A stretch of DNA of 64,000 bases from Reyranella soli (GCF_007992495.1 NZ_BKAJ01000045.1:1-64000); one strand, 5' to 3'; shown: positions 43,651 to 53,093, counted from the stretch's first letter. Program-made: numbers and translations. Notes: generated from the letters alone by a model not told the origin.

Positions 43651-44502
43651 TCAGACGGGCGCACGGGCGCTGTCGCCCAGCTCGTCGAGGCGCTTCTTCA
43701 GGGACATCCGGTCGAGCGAAGCGTGCGGCAGGTTGACGAAGATCTCGAGCCGGCGACGGATCATGCCGTAGAGCTCGTTGATCATGGTGGCCTGCTCGGA
43801 CGGCGTGCCCTTGAACTTCGACGGATCGGGCAGCGGCCAGGCCGCGGTGATGGGATTGGCGCCGACGTCGGGGCAATCCTGGCCGTGCAGCGTGTCGCAG
43901 AGGGTGATGACGAAGTCCATCTGCGGTGCGTTGGCGCTGGTGAACTCGTCCCATGACTTGCAATGCAGGTCGGAGACGTCGTGACCCAGGGTCTGGAGCT
44001 TGGCGAGCACGGCAGCCATCGGCGCGCGGGCCGGCTCGGAGCCTGCCGAGTAGGCGTTGAACTTGCCCTTGCCGATCTTTTCCAGGATCGCCTCTGCCAT
44101 CAGCGAGCGCGCCGAGTTGTGGGTGCACAGGAACAGGACATTGAACGCGGCGGTCATGGGCTTTGCCTCCGGCGGGTCGTCGGGGAGCAGTCGGGCGAGG
44201 TCGCCGCAGAGTTCCGGGCGGCCGCCGCAACAGGTTTCGGTGAGGTAGCTGAACAGCGAGCGCAGGCCGAAGAAGCGCACGGCATAGATCAGCTGTCGTC
44301 CGCGCCGCGTTGATTGAATGAGCCCGGCTTGCTCGAGGGTCGCGAGATGAAAGGACAATGTCGAGGGTGGCTGACGCAGTTCGCTGGCCAGCTGCCCCGC
44401 GGACAGGCCGGAGGCGCCGCGCGAGGCGAGGACACGCATCAAGTTGAGCCGCGTCTCCTGGGCCAGGGCGGCGAAGCCGGCAGCAGCATCTGTTAGTTCC
44501 AT
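43651..44502 (-). CDS. arsRC: ArsR-ArsC fusion: arsenic repressor joined to arsenate reductase
   Basis: 283 residues. Residues 1-105 are an ArsR winged helix (recognition helix PPSTLSFHLATL; Cys91, Cys92, Cys99 in TCCGGRPELC). After a short linker (DDPPEAKP), residues 116-283 are a low-molecular-weight-phosphatase-type ArsC with the C-x5-R-S loop CTHNSARS (Cys126, Arg132) and later HCKSW and LCDTLHGQDCP. One polypeptide could sense arsenite and reduce arsenate. A GGAGG (44166-44170) 8 bases before the in-frame ATG for Met116 (44157) could also allow a separate ArsC product. Confidence 0.92.
   Translation of the reverse strand: MELTDAAAGFAALAQETRLNLMRVLASRGASGLSAGQLASELRQPPSTLSFHLATLEQAGLIQSTRRGRQLIYAVRFFGLRSLFSYLTETCCGGRPELCGDLARLLPDDPPEAKPMTAAFNVLFLCTHNSARSLMAEAILEKIGKGKFNAYSAGSEPARAPMAAVLAKLQTLGHDVSDLHCKSWDEFTSANAPQMDFVITLCDTLHGQDCPDVGANPITAAWPLPDPSKFKGTPSEQATMINELYGMIRRRLEIFVNLPHASLDRMSLKKRLDELGDSARAPV
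44166..44170 (-). promoter_or_regulatory. Internal Shine-Dalgarno for a free ArsC product
   Basis: On the minus strand GGAGG is followed by CAAAGCCC and ATG (44157), exactly at the ArsR-ArsC domain junction. This is better placed than a chance match within the coding sequence. Confidence 0.5.
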
Positions 44503-44504
44503 AG

Positions 44505-44523
44505 TTCCCGAATAGTCGAAAAC
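44505..44523. promoter_or_regulatory. Candidate ArsR operator, site D
   Basis: TTCCCGAATAGTCGAAAAC just upstream of the arsRC start (44502), inside an inverted repeat ATAGTT...AACTAT (44501-44526). It would sit on the start region of the fusion transcript and so give autoregulation. Confidence 0.6.
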
Positions 44524-44576
44524 TATGACAAACGCATTACCGGACGACCGGTTTTTCGCCGCGTCTTTTCACGGTT

Positions 44577-45590
44577 TCAGCGTGTGCCGTGCTCCGCCTC
44601 CCAGGCGCGGGCCGCATCGACCAGATCTTCGAAGACTCCGCCATAGTCCAACAGCGCCGCGCGCATGTCGGGATCGATTTCGTGATAGAGCAGCGTGTCA
44701 TCGACGGGCATCTCGTTGTCGCGCACAGCCTTCATGAGCCGTTTGATTTCCGACGCCGCATGAGCCGGCGTTTGGAGCAGCACGAGGCGCTTCATCCGGC
44801 TGGGATTGTCCGGCACGTGACAGTCGTTGCAGAGCCCCCTGCGCATGGCGTTGGCAAGCTCCCGATAGGCTGGTTCCAGCCCGCCGATATAGGGATTGCT
44901 CTCCGAGAACAGCCCACGAAACAGGGCGGGCGCCGGCTGACTGGCGCCGCTCGCGTCAGTCCACATCCAATGTCCGTCGAACGGTGGCCGCGCGATGGGT
45001 GCGGTCCTGAGACCGGGCGTTTCCGTGCTGTCTTTGATGAATTGACCCACGACGATGCTGCCGGACTGCGGCGCGATCCAGAGGACCAGGGTGTTGGCGG
45101 CTTGGTAATCGTTCCATTTCCTGGCGTCGTGCCAGAACGGATAGGGATACTGGCCGGGGTCGAGGGCGTTGCGGAACAAGGCGCCGAGGCGGGCCCGGTA
45201 AAGCCGTTCGCCTTCGTCGTAGTCGAGGCGCCATGTGCCATCGAACATGAACAGGGGCGCATAAAGGCCTGTCCAGACCTCTGGGGCGAACTGGGTGAGC
45301 GTCGTGTTCTTCAGGCTTTCGCCGGGCTTCGGGCGGCCCCACAACAGGATGGTGTCCACGCTCCGTTGCAGCAGCGACCCGGAGAGCAGCGCTCGGCGGC
45401 AGGTCTCGAGGGCCGCCTGGTCGGCGGGAGCGGCGAGTGGACAGACCGTCGAGAGCTCGTGGGCGATTTGCCGGACGGTGGCCTCGATGGCCGGCCGAGC
45501 CTCATCATGGCCTTGCGCGCTCGCCCAGGGGACGAGCATGGGGGCGAGCGCGAGGCAGCAGCCAGCGATTGCGGCGAGCCGCGCTGGCAT
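44577..45590 (-). CDS. Secreted protein with a single c-type haem motif
   Basis: 337 residues. Signal peptide ending near PWASAQG. One CxxCH motif (LCNDCHVPDNPS) at about residues 253-258, with a methionine-containing helix after it (SRMKRLVLLQTP, ...NEMPVDD). The N-terminal two thirds are unfamiliar (tryptophan- and tyrosine-rich: VWTGLYAPLFMFDGTWRLDYDEGERLYRARLG). Probably a periplasmic cytochrome-like redox protein. It starts 3 bases after the haloperoxidase-like gene stops, so the two are likely one operon. Confidence 0.7.
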   Translation of the reverse strand: MPARLAAIAGCCLALAPMLVPWASAQGHDEARPAIEATVRQIAHELSTVCPLAAPADQAALETCRRALLSGSLLQRSVDTILLWGRPKPGESLKNTTLTQFAPEVWTGLYAPLFMFDGTWRLDYDEGERLYRARLGALFRNALDPGQYPYPFWHDARKWNDYQAANTLVLWIAPQSGSIVVGQFIKDSTETPGLRTAPIARPPFDGHWMWTDASGASQPAPALFRGLFSESNPYIGGLEPAYRELANAMRRGLCNDCHVPDNPSRMKRLVLLQTPAHAASEIKRLMKAVRDNEMPVDDTLLYHEIDPDMRAALLDYGGVFEDLVDAARAWEAEHGTR

Positions 45591-45593
45591 TGA

Positions 45594-46826
45594 TCAGCCC
45601 GTGGGCTTGAGTGAGTTCTCGATCAGGAAGACCGCAATCTTGCGGCCCATCTGGTAGCCGACGTCGAGCGAATTGCGGAAGTGGATGCCGCCCCAGATCC
45701 GCACGTCGCGCGTTTCGTCCGACATCGCCTGCACGTTGGCGAACTGGCGCTGCATCTTGGGATCCATTAGATCACTGGCGACAACCGGCATCGACAGGCC
45801 GGGACCGAGCAGGCCCTCGAAGATCCCCATCGACACGCCGGCGACGATGGCAGCCTGCGAGGGATATTCGGGGTGCATCGGCGTGGCATTGAGCGGCGTC
45901 CAGCCGGCATCGCGTTCGGTGGCATCGTTGCCGTCCTGGTCGCCGTTGCGGATCGCCGTGATGGGCCGCCAGAAGTTGTAGGTGAACTTGGCGTCCCAAT
46001 CGATGATGAAGGTGTTGGCCGTGCCCATGTTGAGCAGGGCAAACAGCCGGGCGTTGTCAGCAAGGGAGAGATTCCTGGCCGCCGACAACTGACGCGCCGC
46101 TTCCTGCCAGGCCGGTCCGAAGTTGAGCTGCGACCAGAACTTGACAGCCGCCGTCTGCTCGGCGGTGCGCTTGGTGCTCTTGGCGCCTCCCATTTCCTTC
46201 GTCTCGTTGTAGTCGCGAGCATAGAGATCGCTCTTCAGGTCGGGCGGCGGCGGCGGCCGCATCTGGTCGGCGCTCTTCATCACCCAGGGTGCGGCGCGGG
46301 CATACTCCGCGAATATGGGAGAGGTCGTCGGAATCCACGTGCCCGGCGTGGTGACGGGCCGATAGGTGTCGGGCACGCTGGTTCCGTCCGATGCCCGGTC
46401 GGCGATGATGGCTGCGGCACACTTTTCGCCGATCGCAATGCCATCCTTCTTGGCCGCACCATCGGGAATGTCCTTGGTCGATGCCTCATAGGCCTGCTCG
46501 ATCAGCGCCTTCTGGCCGGGTAGCTGCTTCAGAAGGACGGCGCGCGCGGCTGCCGCCGCGGCGGCTTCGGGTGACGCGCCCGGGGCGGGCGCGCCGCCGG
46601 GCACGTGGATGGCGTACTTGTTCTGGACGGAGTTCACCGCATCGGACATCGCCACATGGACTATCGCCATGTTGCGTGTCCACGGGTTGCCCGCGACATT
46701 GGCGACCTTCATGGCGGCAATGGCTGTCTGATTCCAGTCGGTGATGACGTCGGCACTGGCGGGCGTGGCCACGGCAAAGACGGCAGCAGCAATACTCCCG
46801 GTAATCGCACGCGATAGCATCCTCAT
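45594..46826 (-). CDS. Vanadium-haloperoxidase/PAP2-family secreted protein lacking the motif-2 His
   Basis: 410 residues with a signal peptide ending at TPASADV. It follows the secreted vanadium-haloperoxidase-like family: the K...RP block FTYNFWRPITAIRNGDQDGND, HPEYPS at about residue 318, and WGGIHFRNSLDVGYQMG for the last motif. In active members HPEYPS is followed by an x-His (PSxH); here it reads PSQAA, so the expected catalytic His is Ala. GGAGG lies 5 bases before the ATG. Function may be binding or a phosphatase-dead role. Confidence 0.75.
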   Translation of the reverse strand: MRMLSRAITGSIAAAVFAVATPASADVITDWNQTAIAAMKVANVAGNPWTRNMAIVHVAMSDAVNSVQNKYAIHVPGGAPAPGASPEAAAAAAARAVLLKQLPGQKALIEQAYEASTKDIPDGAAKKDGIAIGEKCAAAIIADRASDGTSVPDTYRPVTTPGTWIPTTSPIFAEYARAAPWVMKSADQMRPPPPPDLKSDLYARDYNETKEMGGAKSTKRTAEQTAAVKFWSQLNFGPAWQEAARQLSAARNLSLADNARLFALLNMGTANTFIIDWDAKFTYNFWRPITAIRNGDQDGNDATERDAGWTPLNATPMHPEYPSQAAIVAGVSMGIFEGLLGPGLSMPVVASDLMDPKMQRQFANVQAMSDETRDVRIWGGIHFRNSLDVGYQMGRKIAVFLIENSLKPTG

Positions 46827-47379
46827 GTCGACCTCCGTTGTTTATTGTTAAGGGCGTCCTGTCGTGCGCGCGCATGGCGGCGGCGCCGAAGCAATCCAAG
46901 ACGGAGTTCGGTCGGATGGCGGTCAGTCGATGGCGACGCCCCCTTCGCATGTCCGCTCCCTCGGAACTGCGCATAACGGCGGCAAACACACCAAGCTTGG
47001 TGAGACGCACTCTCGGTGCGTTTGTCAGTCTGTCGATGTTGGAAACACGAGCCTGCGGGTATCGTGTTTGGAAGTGACTATGCGCCTCCGTGGCGCCTCC
47101 GTGCTGGCGATTGCTTGCCGATCACAGAGTGAACACAAGGCGTTCCGGTCATGACGCGTCGACCGCCGCCAGCGCATGCGTCGCGTCGCTCCATCGGGAT
47201 GGCAAATATGAACGGCGCCGTGCCACGCGCCTTACGTTGGGCGGTCCGCTCGCGTCGGCGATGCCTCCTGGCATCACTTCGCGCTGATGGATCTCAAGGG
47301 CAGCCGGTATCGATGTGACGCCACCGCCGGCATCGCCTTTCAGGTCGCCGCCGGCTGGAAGTGCTGGCACTGCCTGCAT

Positions 47380-47417
47380 GTTTTTGCGTCGTAAGGGTCC
47401 GTATGGGACGCAAAAAC
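47380..47417. repeat. Perfect 11-bp inverted repeat with 16-base loop
   Basis: GTTTTTGCGTC (47380-47390) and GACGCAAAAAC (47407-47417). A transcript reading rightward would form this stem, but no T-run follows, so a terminator is not obvious. Its role is unknown. Confidence 0.6.
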
Positions 47418-47546
47418 TGCCTTGAGCCCCGCAATCGTGGACTCGCGCTTCGGTTCATGTTATGTTCCTGTCTGCGTCGATCAGACCGGCGCCGGTAACC
47501 CTCTCATAACTCTCGGTCTTCCGATTCCATCCTCAGCAGGCAGTCG

Positions 47547-47582
47547 TTGTAACGGGACTGTCATATATTCGTAATATGACAG
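47547..47582 (+). promoter_or_regulatory. PHO box upstream of pstS
   Basis: Three seven-base units at 11-base spacing: TTGTAAC (47547), CTGTCAT (47558) and TCGTAAT (47569), the middle one an exact match to the PhoB half-site. The same place forms an inverted repeat CTGTCATAT/ATATGACAG (47558-47582). PhoB, encoded at the end of the operon, should bind here under phosphate limitation. The pstS start is about 55 bases downstream. Confidence 0.75.
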
Positions 47583-47635
47583 TGATGTGCGGCTCCTAGG
47601 GGAAGGACGCTTCGAATTCTCGAAGGAGGGACCCT

Positions 47636-48682
47636 ATGAATTTCACAAGAATCGCCTTGGCGACGGCCGTGCTGGCCCTGTCGTCGGCGGCTGCCAACGC
47701 CATCGACATCTCCGGCGCCGGCGCCACGTTTCCGTATCCGATCTATGCCAAGTGGGCGGACGCCTACAAGAAAGAGACCGGCAGCGGCCTGAACTACCAG
47801 TCGATCGGCTCGGGCGGCGGCATCAAGCAGATCAAGGCCAAGACCGTGACCTTCGGCGCGACTGACGCGCCGCTGCCGGGCAAGGAGCTCGACGAGTCCG
47901 GCCTCGCGCAGTTCCCCATGGTGATGGGCGCCATCGTCCCGGTGGTGAACCTCGACGGCGTCAAGCCGGGCGAGCTCACGCTCGACGGCCCGACGGTCGC
48001 CAAGATCTACCTGGGTGAGGTCAAGAGCTGGGACGATCCGGCGATCGCCAAGCTCAACCCCAACACCAAGCTGCCCAAGCAGGCGATCGTGCCGGTACGC
48101 CGCTCCGACGGCTCGGGCACGACCTACAACTTCGCCTACTACCTCGCCGACGTGAATCCGGACTGGAAGAGCAAGGTCGGCGTCAGCACGGCCGTGCAGT
48201 GGCCGGTCGGCATCGGCGCCAAGGGCAACGAAGGCGTCGCCAACAACGTCGCCAACACCAAGGGCGCGATCGGCTACGTCGAGTATGCCTACGCCAAGCA
48301 GAACAAGCTCACCCACACCAAGATGGTGAACAAGGCGGGCAAGACGGTCGAGCCGTCGTCGGCCAGCTTCCAGGCCGCGGCCGCCAATGCCGACTGGAAC
48401 TCGCAGCCCGGCTACGGCGTGATCCTCGCCAACCAGCCCGGCGACCAGTCGTGGCCGATGACGGCGGCGACCTGGATCCTGCTCTACAAGAAGCCGGCCG
48501 ACGTGCCGGCGACGGCCGAGGCGCTGAAGTTCTTCGCCTGGTCCTATGCCAAGGGCGACAAGATGGCCGAGGACCTCGACTATGTGCCGATGCCCGACAA
48601 GGTCGTGAACGACATCCAGAAGATGTGGTCGTCGGAGATCAAGGACGCGGGCGGCAAGCCCCTGTTCTCGCCGACCAACTGA
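47636..48682 (+). CDS. pstS: Phosphate ABC transporter periplasmic binding protein
   Basis: 348 residues. Signal peptide ends at AAANA. Phosphate-binding segments [37 protein letters not shown] and [12 protein letters not shown] are those of PstS. A purine-rich GAAGGAGGG precedes the start. First gene of the pst-pho operon. Confidence 0.95.
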   Translation: MNFTRIALATAVLALSSAAANAIDISGAGATFPYPIYAKWADAYKKETGSGLNYQSIGSGGGIKQIKAKTVTFGATDAPLPGKELDESGLAQFPMVMGAIVPVVNLDGVKPGELTLDGPTVAKIYLGEVKSWDDPAIAKLNPNTKLPKQAIVPVRRSDGSGTTYNFAYYLADVNPDWKSKVGVSTAVQWPVGIGAKGNEGVANNVANTKGAIGYVEYAYAKQNKLTHTKMVNKAGKTVEPSSASFQAAAANADWNSQPGYGVILANQPGDQSWPMTAATWILLYKKPADVPATAEALKFFAWSYAKGDKMAEDLDYVPMPDKVVNDIQKMWSSEIKDAGGKPLFSPTN

Positions 48683-48772
48683 ACCGAGGACCGATGGGAG
48701 TGGAGCGGGTGCGATCGGACGCGCCCGCTCCGTCTCCCCTTCATCCTCAGCGCGGATGGAGACGAGGGAACG

Positions 48773-49786
48773 ATGGACTCCGGGGGGCGTGACGTGACCG
48801 ACATGACATTGAGAAGCACGAGCGTGACGGCGGCCGAGGCGGCCTCGCGCAGCGCCGTGCTGAAGCGGCTCCGCCTGACCGACGTGGTCTTCCATGGCCT
48901 GACGCGGGCGGCTGCCATGGCGGTACTGGTGCTGCTGAGCGGTGTGATCGTCGCCCTGGTCATTGGCGCCGCGCCGGCCCTCGGCACTTTCGGCTTTTCC
49001 TTCCTGTTCGACGAATCGTGGAACCCGGTCACCGAGCGCTTCGGTGCGCTGGCGCCGATCTACGGCACGCTGATCACCTCGGCCATCGCCATGCTGATCG
49101 CCGTGCCGGTCGGGCTGATGATCGCGTTCTTCCTGACCGAGCTCTGCCCGATGGTGTTGCGCCGGCCGATCGGCATCGCCATCGAGCTGCTGGCCGGCAT
49201 CCCCAGCATCATCTACGGCATCTGGGGCTTGTTCATCTTCGCGCCGTTCGTGCAGAAGTACATTCAGCCACCGCTGATCGACACATTCGCGAACGTTCCG
49301 GTGCTCAACTCGCTGTTCGCCGGACCGCCCTACGGCATCGGCATGGCGACGGCGGGCATGATCCTCGCCATCATGGTGCTGCCCTTCGTCACCTCGATCT
49401 CACGCGACGTATTCGACGCCGTGCCGCCGGTCCTCAAGGAAGCCGCGTACGGCGTCGGCTGCACGACCTGGGAGGTTTTCCGCAACGTCGTGCTGCCCTT
49501 CACCCGCGTCGGCGTGATCGGCGGCTTCATGTTGGGGCTGGGCCGCGCGCTGGGCGAGACCATGGCCGTCACCTTCGTGATCGGCAACGCCCACCACGTC
49601 TCCGCGTCGCTGTTCGCGCCCGGCACGACCATTTCGGCCTCGATCGCCAACGAGTTCACCGAAGCGGTCGGGGATCTCTATACCTCCTCGCTGGTGGCGT
49701 TAGGCCTCATCCTGTTCTTCATCACTTTCATCGTCCTGGCGATCGCGCGCTACATGCTGCTGCGTCTCCAGCAAAGGGCGGGGTGA
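48773..49786 (+). CDS. pstC: Phosphate ABC transporter permease
   Basis: 337 residues and six main membrane segments with the EAA-type loop [21 protein letters not shown] and [47 protein letters not shown] is the typical PstC start of the permease domain. An internal ATG (MTLRST) near residue 9 is a possible alternative start. Confidence 0.93.
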   Translation: MDSGGRDVTDMTLRSTSVTAAEAASRSAVLKRLRLTDVVFHGLTRAAAMAVLVLLSGVIVALVIGAAPALGTFGFSFLFDESWNPVTERFGALAPIYGTLITSAIAMLIAVPVGLMIAFFLTELCPMVLRRPIGIAIELLAGIPSIIYGIWGLFIFAPFVQKYIQPPLIDTFANVPVLNSLFAGPPYGIGMATAGMILAIMVLPFVTSISRDVFDAVPPVLKEAAYGVGCTTWEVFRNVVLPFTRVGVIGGFMLGLGRALGETMAVTFVIGNAHHVSASLFAPGTTISASIANEFTEAVGDLYTSSLVALGLILFFITFIVLAIARYMLLRLQQRAG

Positions 49787-49791
49787 CGGTC

Positions 49792-50658
49792 ATGGCCAAT
49801 AGTTCGCTCGCTGGCAGCAACCCGCTCTATGCCGGGCGCCGTCGCCGCAATGCCATCGCCAAGACGCTGGCCTGGATCGCGACCGCCTTCGGCCTGGGCT
49901 GGCTGATACTGATCCTCGGCATCCTGCTGTTCGAAGGCATCGGTGGGCTGTCGCTGTCGGTGTTCACCGAGAACACGCCGCCGCCGGGCGCGGCAGGCGG
50001 CCTGATGAACGCCATCGTCGGCAGCCTGATCATCACCATCCTGGCCGTCGTGATCGGCACGCCGATCGGCATCCTGGCCGGTACCTACCTCGCCGAATAT
50101 GGCCGGCACGACAAGCTCTCGAGCGTCGTGCGCTTCATCAACGACATCCTGCTCAGCGCGCCGTCGATCGTGATCGGCCTGTTCGTCTACGAGATCATGG
50201 TGGCGCCGATGGGCCATTTCTCGGGCTGGGCGGGCGCTGTCGCCTTGGCGGTGATCGTGATCCCCGTCGTGGTGCGTACCACCGAGGACATGCTGACCCT
50301 GGTGCCCGACACGCTGCGCGAGGCCGCCGCTTCGATCGGCCTGCCGCGGGCGCTGATGATCATGCGCATCGCCTATCGCGCGGCGAGTGCCGGCATCGTC
50401 ACCGGCATCCTGCTGGCCATCGCCCGCATCAGCGGCGAGACCGCGCCGTTGCTGTTCACCGCGCTGAACAACCAGTTCTTCAGCGTCAACATGAACCAGC
50501 CGATGCCCAGCCTGCCGGTGGTCATCTTCCAGTTCGCCCTGTCGCCCTATGAGGAATGGCAGAAGCTCGCCTGGACCGGCGCGCTGCTGATCACCGTCAC
50601 CGTGCTGGCGCTCAGCGTCATCGCCCGATCCCTTACCTCTGCAAGGAAGTCGTCATGA
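49792..50658 (+). CDS. pstA: Phosphate ABC transporter permease
   Basis: 288 residues with six membrane segments; [29 protein letters not shown] and [21 protein letters not shown] carry the permease family features, and [19 protein letters not shown] is typical PstA. A GTG at 49783 overlapping the pstC stop is an equally reasonable start. Ends in an ATGA overlap with pstB. Confidence 0.92.
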   Translation: MANSSLAGSNPLYAGRRRRNAIAKTLAWIATAFGLGWLILILGILLFEGIGGLSLSVFTENTPPPGAAGGLMNAIVGSLIITILAVVIGTPIGILAGTYLAEYGRHDKLSSVVRFINDILLSAPSIVIGLFVYEIMVAPMGHFSGWAGAVALAVIVIPVVVRTTEDMLTLVPDTLREAAASIGLPRALMIMRIAYRAASAGIVTGILLAIARISGETAPLLFTALNNQFFSVNMNQPMPSLPVVIFQFALSPYEEWQKLAWTGALLITVTVLALSVIARSLTSARKSS

Positions 50659-51491
50659 GCATCGCTTCGACCAATGGCCATGGTCTCTCGACCGCCGTGC
50701 CGGTGGCGACCCACGCCAAGGTCGACACTGCCGGCCTCGCCGAGAAGGTGTCGATCAAGAACCTCGAGTTCTTCTACGGCGACAGCCGGGCGCTCAAGGG
50801 CATCAGCCTGTCGCTCTACGCCAACAAGACCACGGCCTTCATCGGTCCGTCGGGCTGCGGCAAGTCCACCCTGCTGCGCATCCTCAACCGCATGTACGAC
50901 CTCTATCCTGGTCAGCGCGCCACCGGTGATGTGATCTTCGACGGCGACAACCTGCTGCGCGCCGACCAGGACATCAACCTCCTGCGCGCCCGCATCGGCA
51001 TGGTGTTCCAGAAGCCGACGCCGTTCCCCATGTCGATCTACGAGAACATCGCCTTCGGGGTGCGCCTCTATGAAAGCCTGCCGAAGGCCGAGCTCGATGC
51101 CCGTGTCGAATCGGCGCTGCGCCGCGCCGCGCTGTGGGACGAAGTGAAGGACAAGCTCAATGCCAACGGCCAGAGCCTGTCGGGTGGCCAGCAGCAGCGC
51201 CTCTGCATCGCACGCACCGTGGCGGTGAAGCCGGAAGTGATCCTGTTCGACGAGCCATGCTCGGCGCTCGACCCGATCTCGACCGCCAAGATCGAGGAAC
51301 TGATCGACGAGTTGAAGCAGGACTACACGATCGTCATCGTCACCCACAACATGCAGCAGGCCGCCCGCGTCTCGGACTTCACGGCCTTCATGTATCTCGG
51401 CGAGCTGATCGAGTTCGGCGCCACCGAAACGTTGTTCACCACCCCCAAGGACAGCCGGACCCAGGCCTACATCACCGGCCGCTTCGGCTGA
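50655..51491 (+). CDS. pstB: Phosphate ABC transporter ATPase
   Basis: 278 residues. Walker [10 protein letters not shown] (64-72), Q-loop [16 protein letters not shown], signature [13 protein letters not shown], Walker [14 protein letters not shown], and switch His in [11 protein letters not shown]. The N-terminal about 30 residues before the ATPase domain are slightly longer than in E. coli. Confidence 0.96.
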   Translation: MSIASTNGHGLSTAVPVATHAKVDTAGLAEKVSIKNLEFFYGDSRALKGISLSLYANKTTAFIGPSGCGKSTLLRILNRMYDLYPGQRATGDVIFDGDNLLRADQDINLLRARIGMVFQKPTPFPMSIYENIAFGVRLYESLPKAELDARVESALRRAALWDEVKDKLNANGQSLSGGQQQRLCIARTVAVKPEVILFDEPCSALDPISTAKIEELIDELKQDYTIVIVTHNMQQAARVSDFTAFMYLGELIEFGATETLFTTPKDSRTQAYITGRFG

Positions 51492-51505
51492 TAACGGAGA
51501 AGAAG

Positions 51506-52216
51506 ATGGCGGAACATACCCTCAAGCGTTTCGACGAAGAGCTCGAGCGGCTGAGCTCGACCATCAGCGAGATGGGCGGGCTGGCCGAGACCGCGCTCAC
51601 CCAGTGCCTGGTCGCGCTGCGCCAGAGCGATTCGGAGGTCGCCGAGCAGGTGATCGCCGCCGATGCCCGCGTCGATGCCCTCGACATCGCCGTGCAGGAG
51701 CAGACGGTCAAGCTCCTCGCCCTGCGCCAGCCGATGGCGGTCGACCTCCGGGTGATCCTGTCGTCGATCAAGATCGCCGCGGCGCTGGAGCGCATCGCCG
51801 ATTACGCCAAGAACACCGCCAAGCGCACCATCGTGCTGAACAGCGTGACGGCGCCGCCGGCCGCGGTGACCGGCATCGATCGCCTGGGTCGCCTGGTGCG
51901 CACGGCGCTGAAGGACGTGCTCGACGCCTTCGCCCAGGGCGACGTCACCAAGGCGCACGACGTCTGGACGCGCGACGAGGAGATCGACCAGGTCTATACC
52001 GGCCTGTTCCGCGAGCTCCTGACCTACATGATGGAGGATCCGCGCACGATCACCTCGTGCACGCATCTCCTGTTCATGGCCAAGAACATCGAGCGCGCCG
52101 GCGACCACGTCACCAACATCGCCGAGCTGGTGAGCTTCCGCACCACCGGGCACGGCTTCGACGAGACGCGACCCAAGGGCAGCGCCTCGCTCTATGCCGC
52201 GGGGAACGCGTCATGA
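51506..52216 (+). CDS. phoU: Phosphate-signalling regulator PhoU
   Basis: 236 residues in two three-helix repeats. Metal-binding motifs appear as ERIADYAKNTAKRT in repeat one and NIERAGDHVTNIAEL in repeat two. PhoU relays the state of the Pst transporter to PhoR. GGAGAAGAAG precedes the ATG; the stop overlaps phoB (ATGA). Confidence 0.95.
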   Translation: MAEHTLKRFDEELERLSSTISEMGGLAETALTQCLVALRQSDSEVAEQVIAADARVDALDIAVQEQTVKLLALRQPMAVDLRVILSSIKIAAALERIADYAKNTAKRTIVLNSVTAPPAAVTGIDRLGRLVRTALKDVLDAFAQGDVTKAHDVWTRDEEIDQVYTGLFRELLTYMMEDPRTITSCTHLLFMAKNIERAGDHVTNIAELVSFRTTGHGFDETRPKGSASLYAAGNAS

Positions 52217-52956
52217 GCATGGCCGCGCATGCCCCCTCGCGGCGCGATGCCAGCACCTCGTCGATCAAGCCGCGCGTGCTGATCGTCGAGGACGAGACGG
52301 CCCTGGTCGAGCTCCTGCGCTACAACCTCGAACAGTCGGGCTTCCGCGTCTCGGTCGCCTATGACGGCGAGGAGGCGCTGTCCTCGGTGCAGGAGGACGT
52401 GCCCGACCTCATCCTGCTCGACTGGATGCTGCCCCTGATGTCGGGCATCGAAGTGTGCCGGCAATTGCGCCGCCAGACGGCGACCGCCAACCTGCCGATC
52501 ATCATGCTGACGGCGCGCGGCGAGGAAGGCGATCGCGTGCGCGGCCTCGACGCCGGCGCCGACGACTATGTCTCCAAGCCGTTCTCGCCGACCGAGCTGG
52601 TGGCGCGCATCCGCGCCGTGCTGCGCCGCATCCGGCCCGCTCTGGCCGACGAGGCGTTGAGCTACGCCGACATCGTCATGGACCTGGTGGCCCATCGCGT
52701 GACGCGCGCCGGCAAGCCGGTGCATCTCGGCCCCACCGAGTTCCGTCTGCTGCGCCATTTCATGGAGCATCCCGGCCGCGTCTTCTCGCGCGAGCAACTG
52801 CTCGATTCGGTGTGGGGCAAGGACGTCTATGTCGAGGCGCGTACCGTCGACGTCCACATCCGCCGCCTGCGCATCGCCCTCAACGGCGAGCAGCAGGCCG
52901 ACCTGATCCGCACCGTCCGCGCTGCCGGCTACGCCCTCGACGCCACCCCGGGCTGA
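52213..52956 (+). CDS. phoB: Phosphate-regulon response regulator
   Basis: 247 residues. Receiver domain with EDE at 26-28, phosphoacceptor Asp70 in LILLDWMLP and Lys in VSKPFSP; C-terminal OmpR-type winged helix (HLGPTEFRLLRHFMEHPGRVFSREQLLDSVWG, then RTVDVHIRRLR). Last gene of the pst operon. The cognate kinase is probably the phoR-like gene at 12197-13573. Confidence 0.95.
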   Translation: MSMAAHAPSRRDASTSSIKPRVLIVEDETALVELLRYNLEQSGFRVSVAYDGEEALSSVQEDVPDLILLDWMLPLMSGIEVCRQLRRQTATANLPIIMLTARGEEGDRVRGLDAGADDYVSKPFSPTELVARIRAVLRRIRPALADEALSYADIVMDLVAHRVTRAGKPVHLGPTEFRLLRHFMEHPGRVFSREQLLDSVWGKDVYVEARTVDVHIRRLRIALNGEQQADLIRTVRAAGYALDATPG

Positions 52957-53093
52957 TCGACAGCACTGCTGGCAGGCGGCGACTCGCCGCGAGCAGTAGT
53001 ATTGCCGCCGAGGCCGCCCCTAGATATGGCGTGCCCTGGAGCGCCCAAAGTCGTGAATGCGAAACTGTGGTGTCTCTTCCAGACCCCCCTGTC

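Larger units (their letters stand above)
46827..47635. other. 809-base region without a convincing gene
   Basis: Between the haloperoxidase-like gene and pstS. Several short frames exist but none has a good ribosome-binding site or a familiar product. It contains a perfect 11-bp inverted repeat (47380-47417) and, at its right end, the PHO box. It could hold an unrecognised small RNA or a decayed gene. Confidence 0.5.

Noticed and set aside
27370-46826. The metal and arsenic block considered as an integrated mobile island
   Set aside because: No integrase, transposase, tRNA boundary or direct-repeat ends were seen, and base composition by eye matches its surroundings.
47287-47394. A 35-codon frame beginning MDLKGSRYRC and containing WKCWHC, upstream of pstS
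   Set aside because: No ribosome-binding site, no recognised homology, and it runs through the 47380-47417 stem. A decayed gene cannot be excluded.
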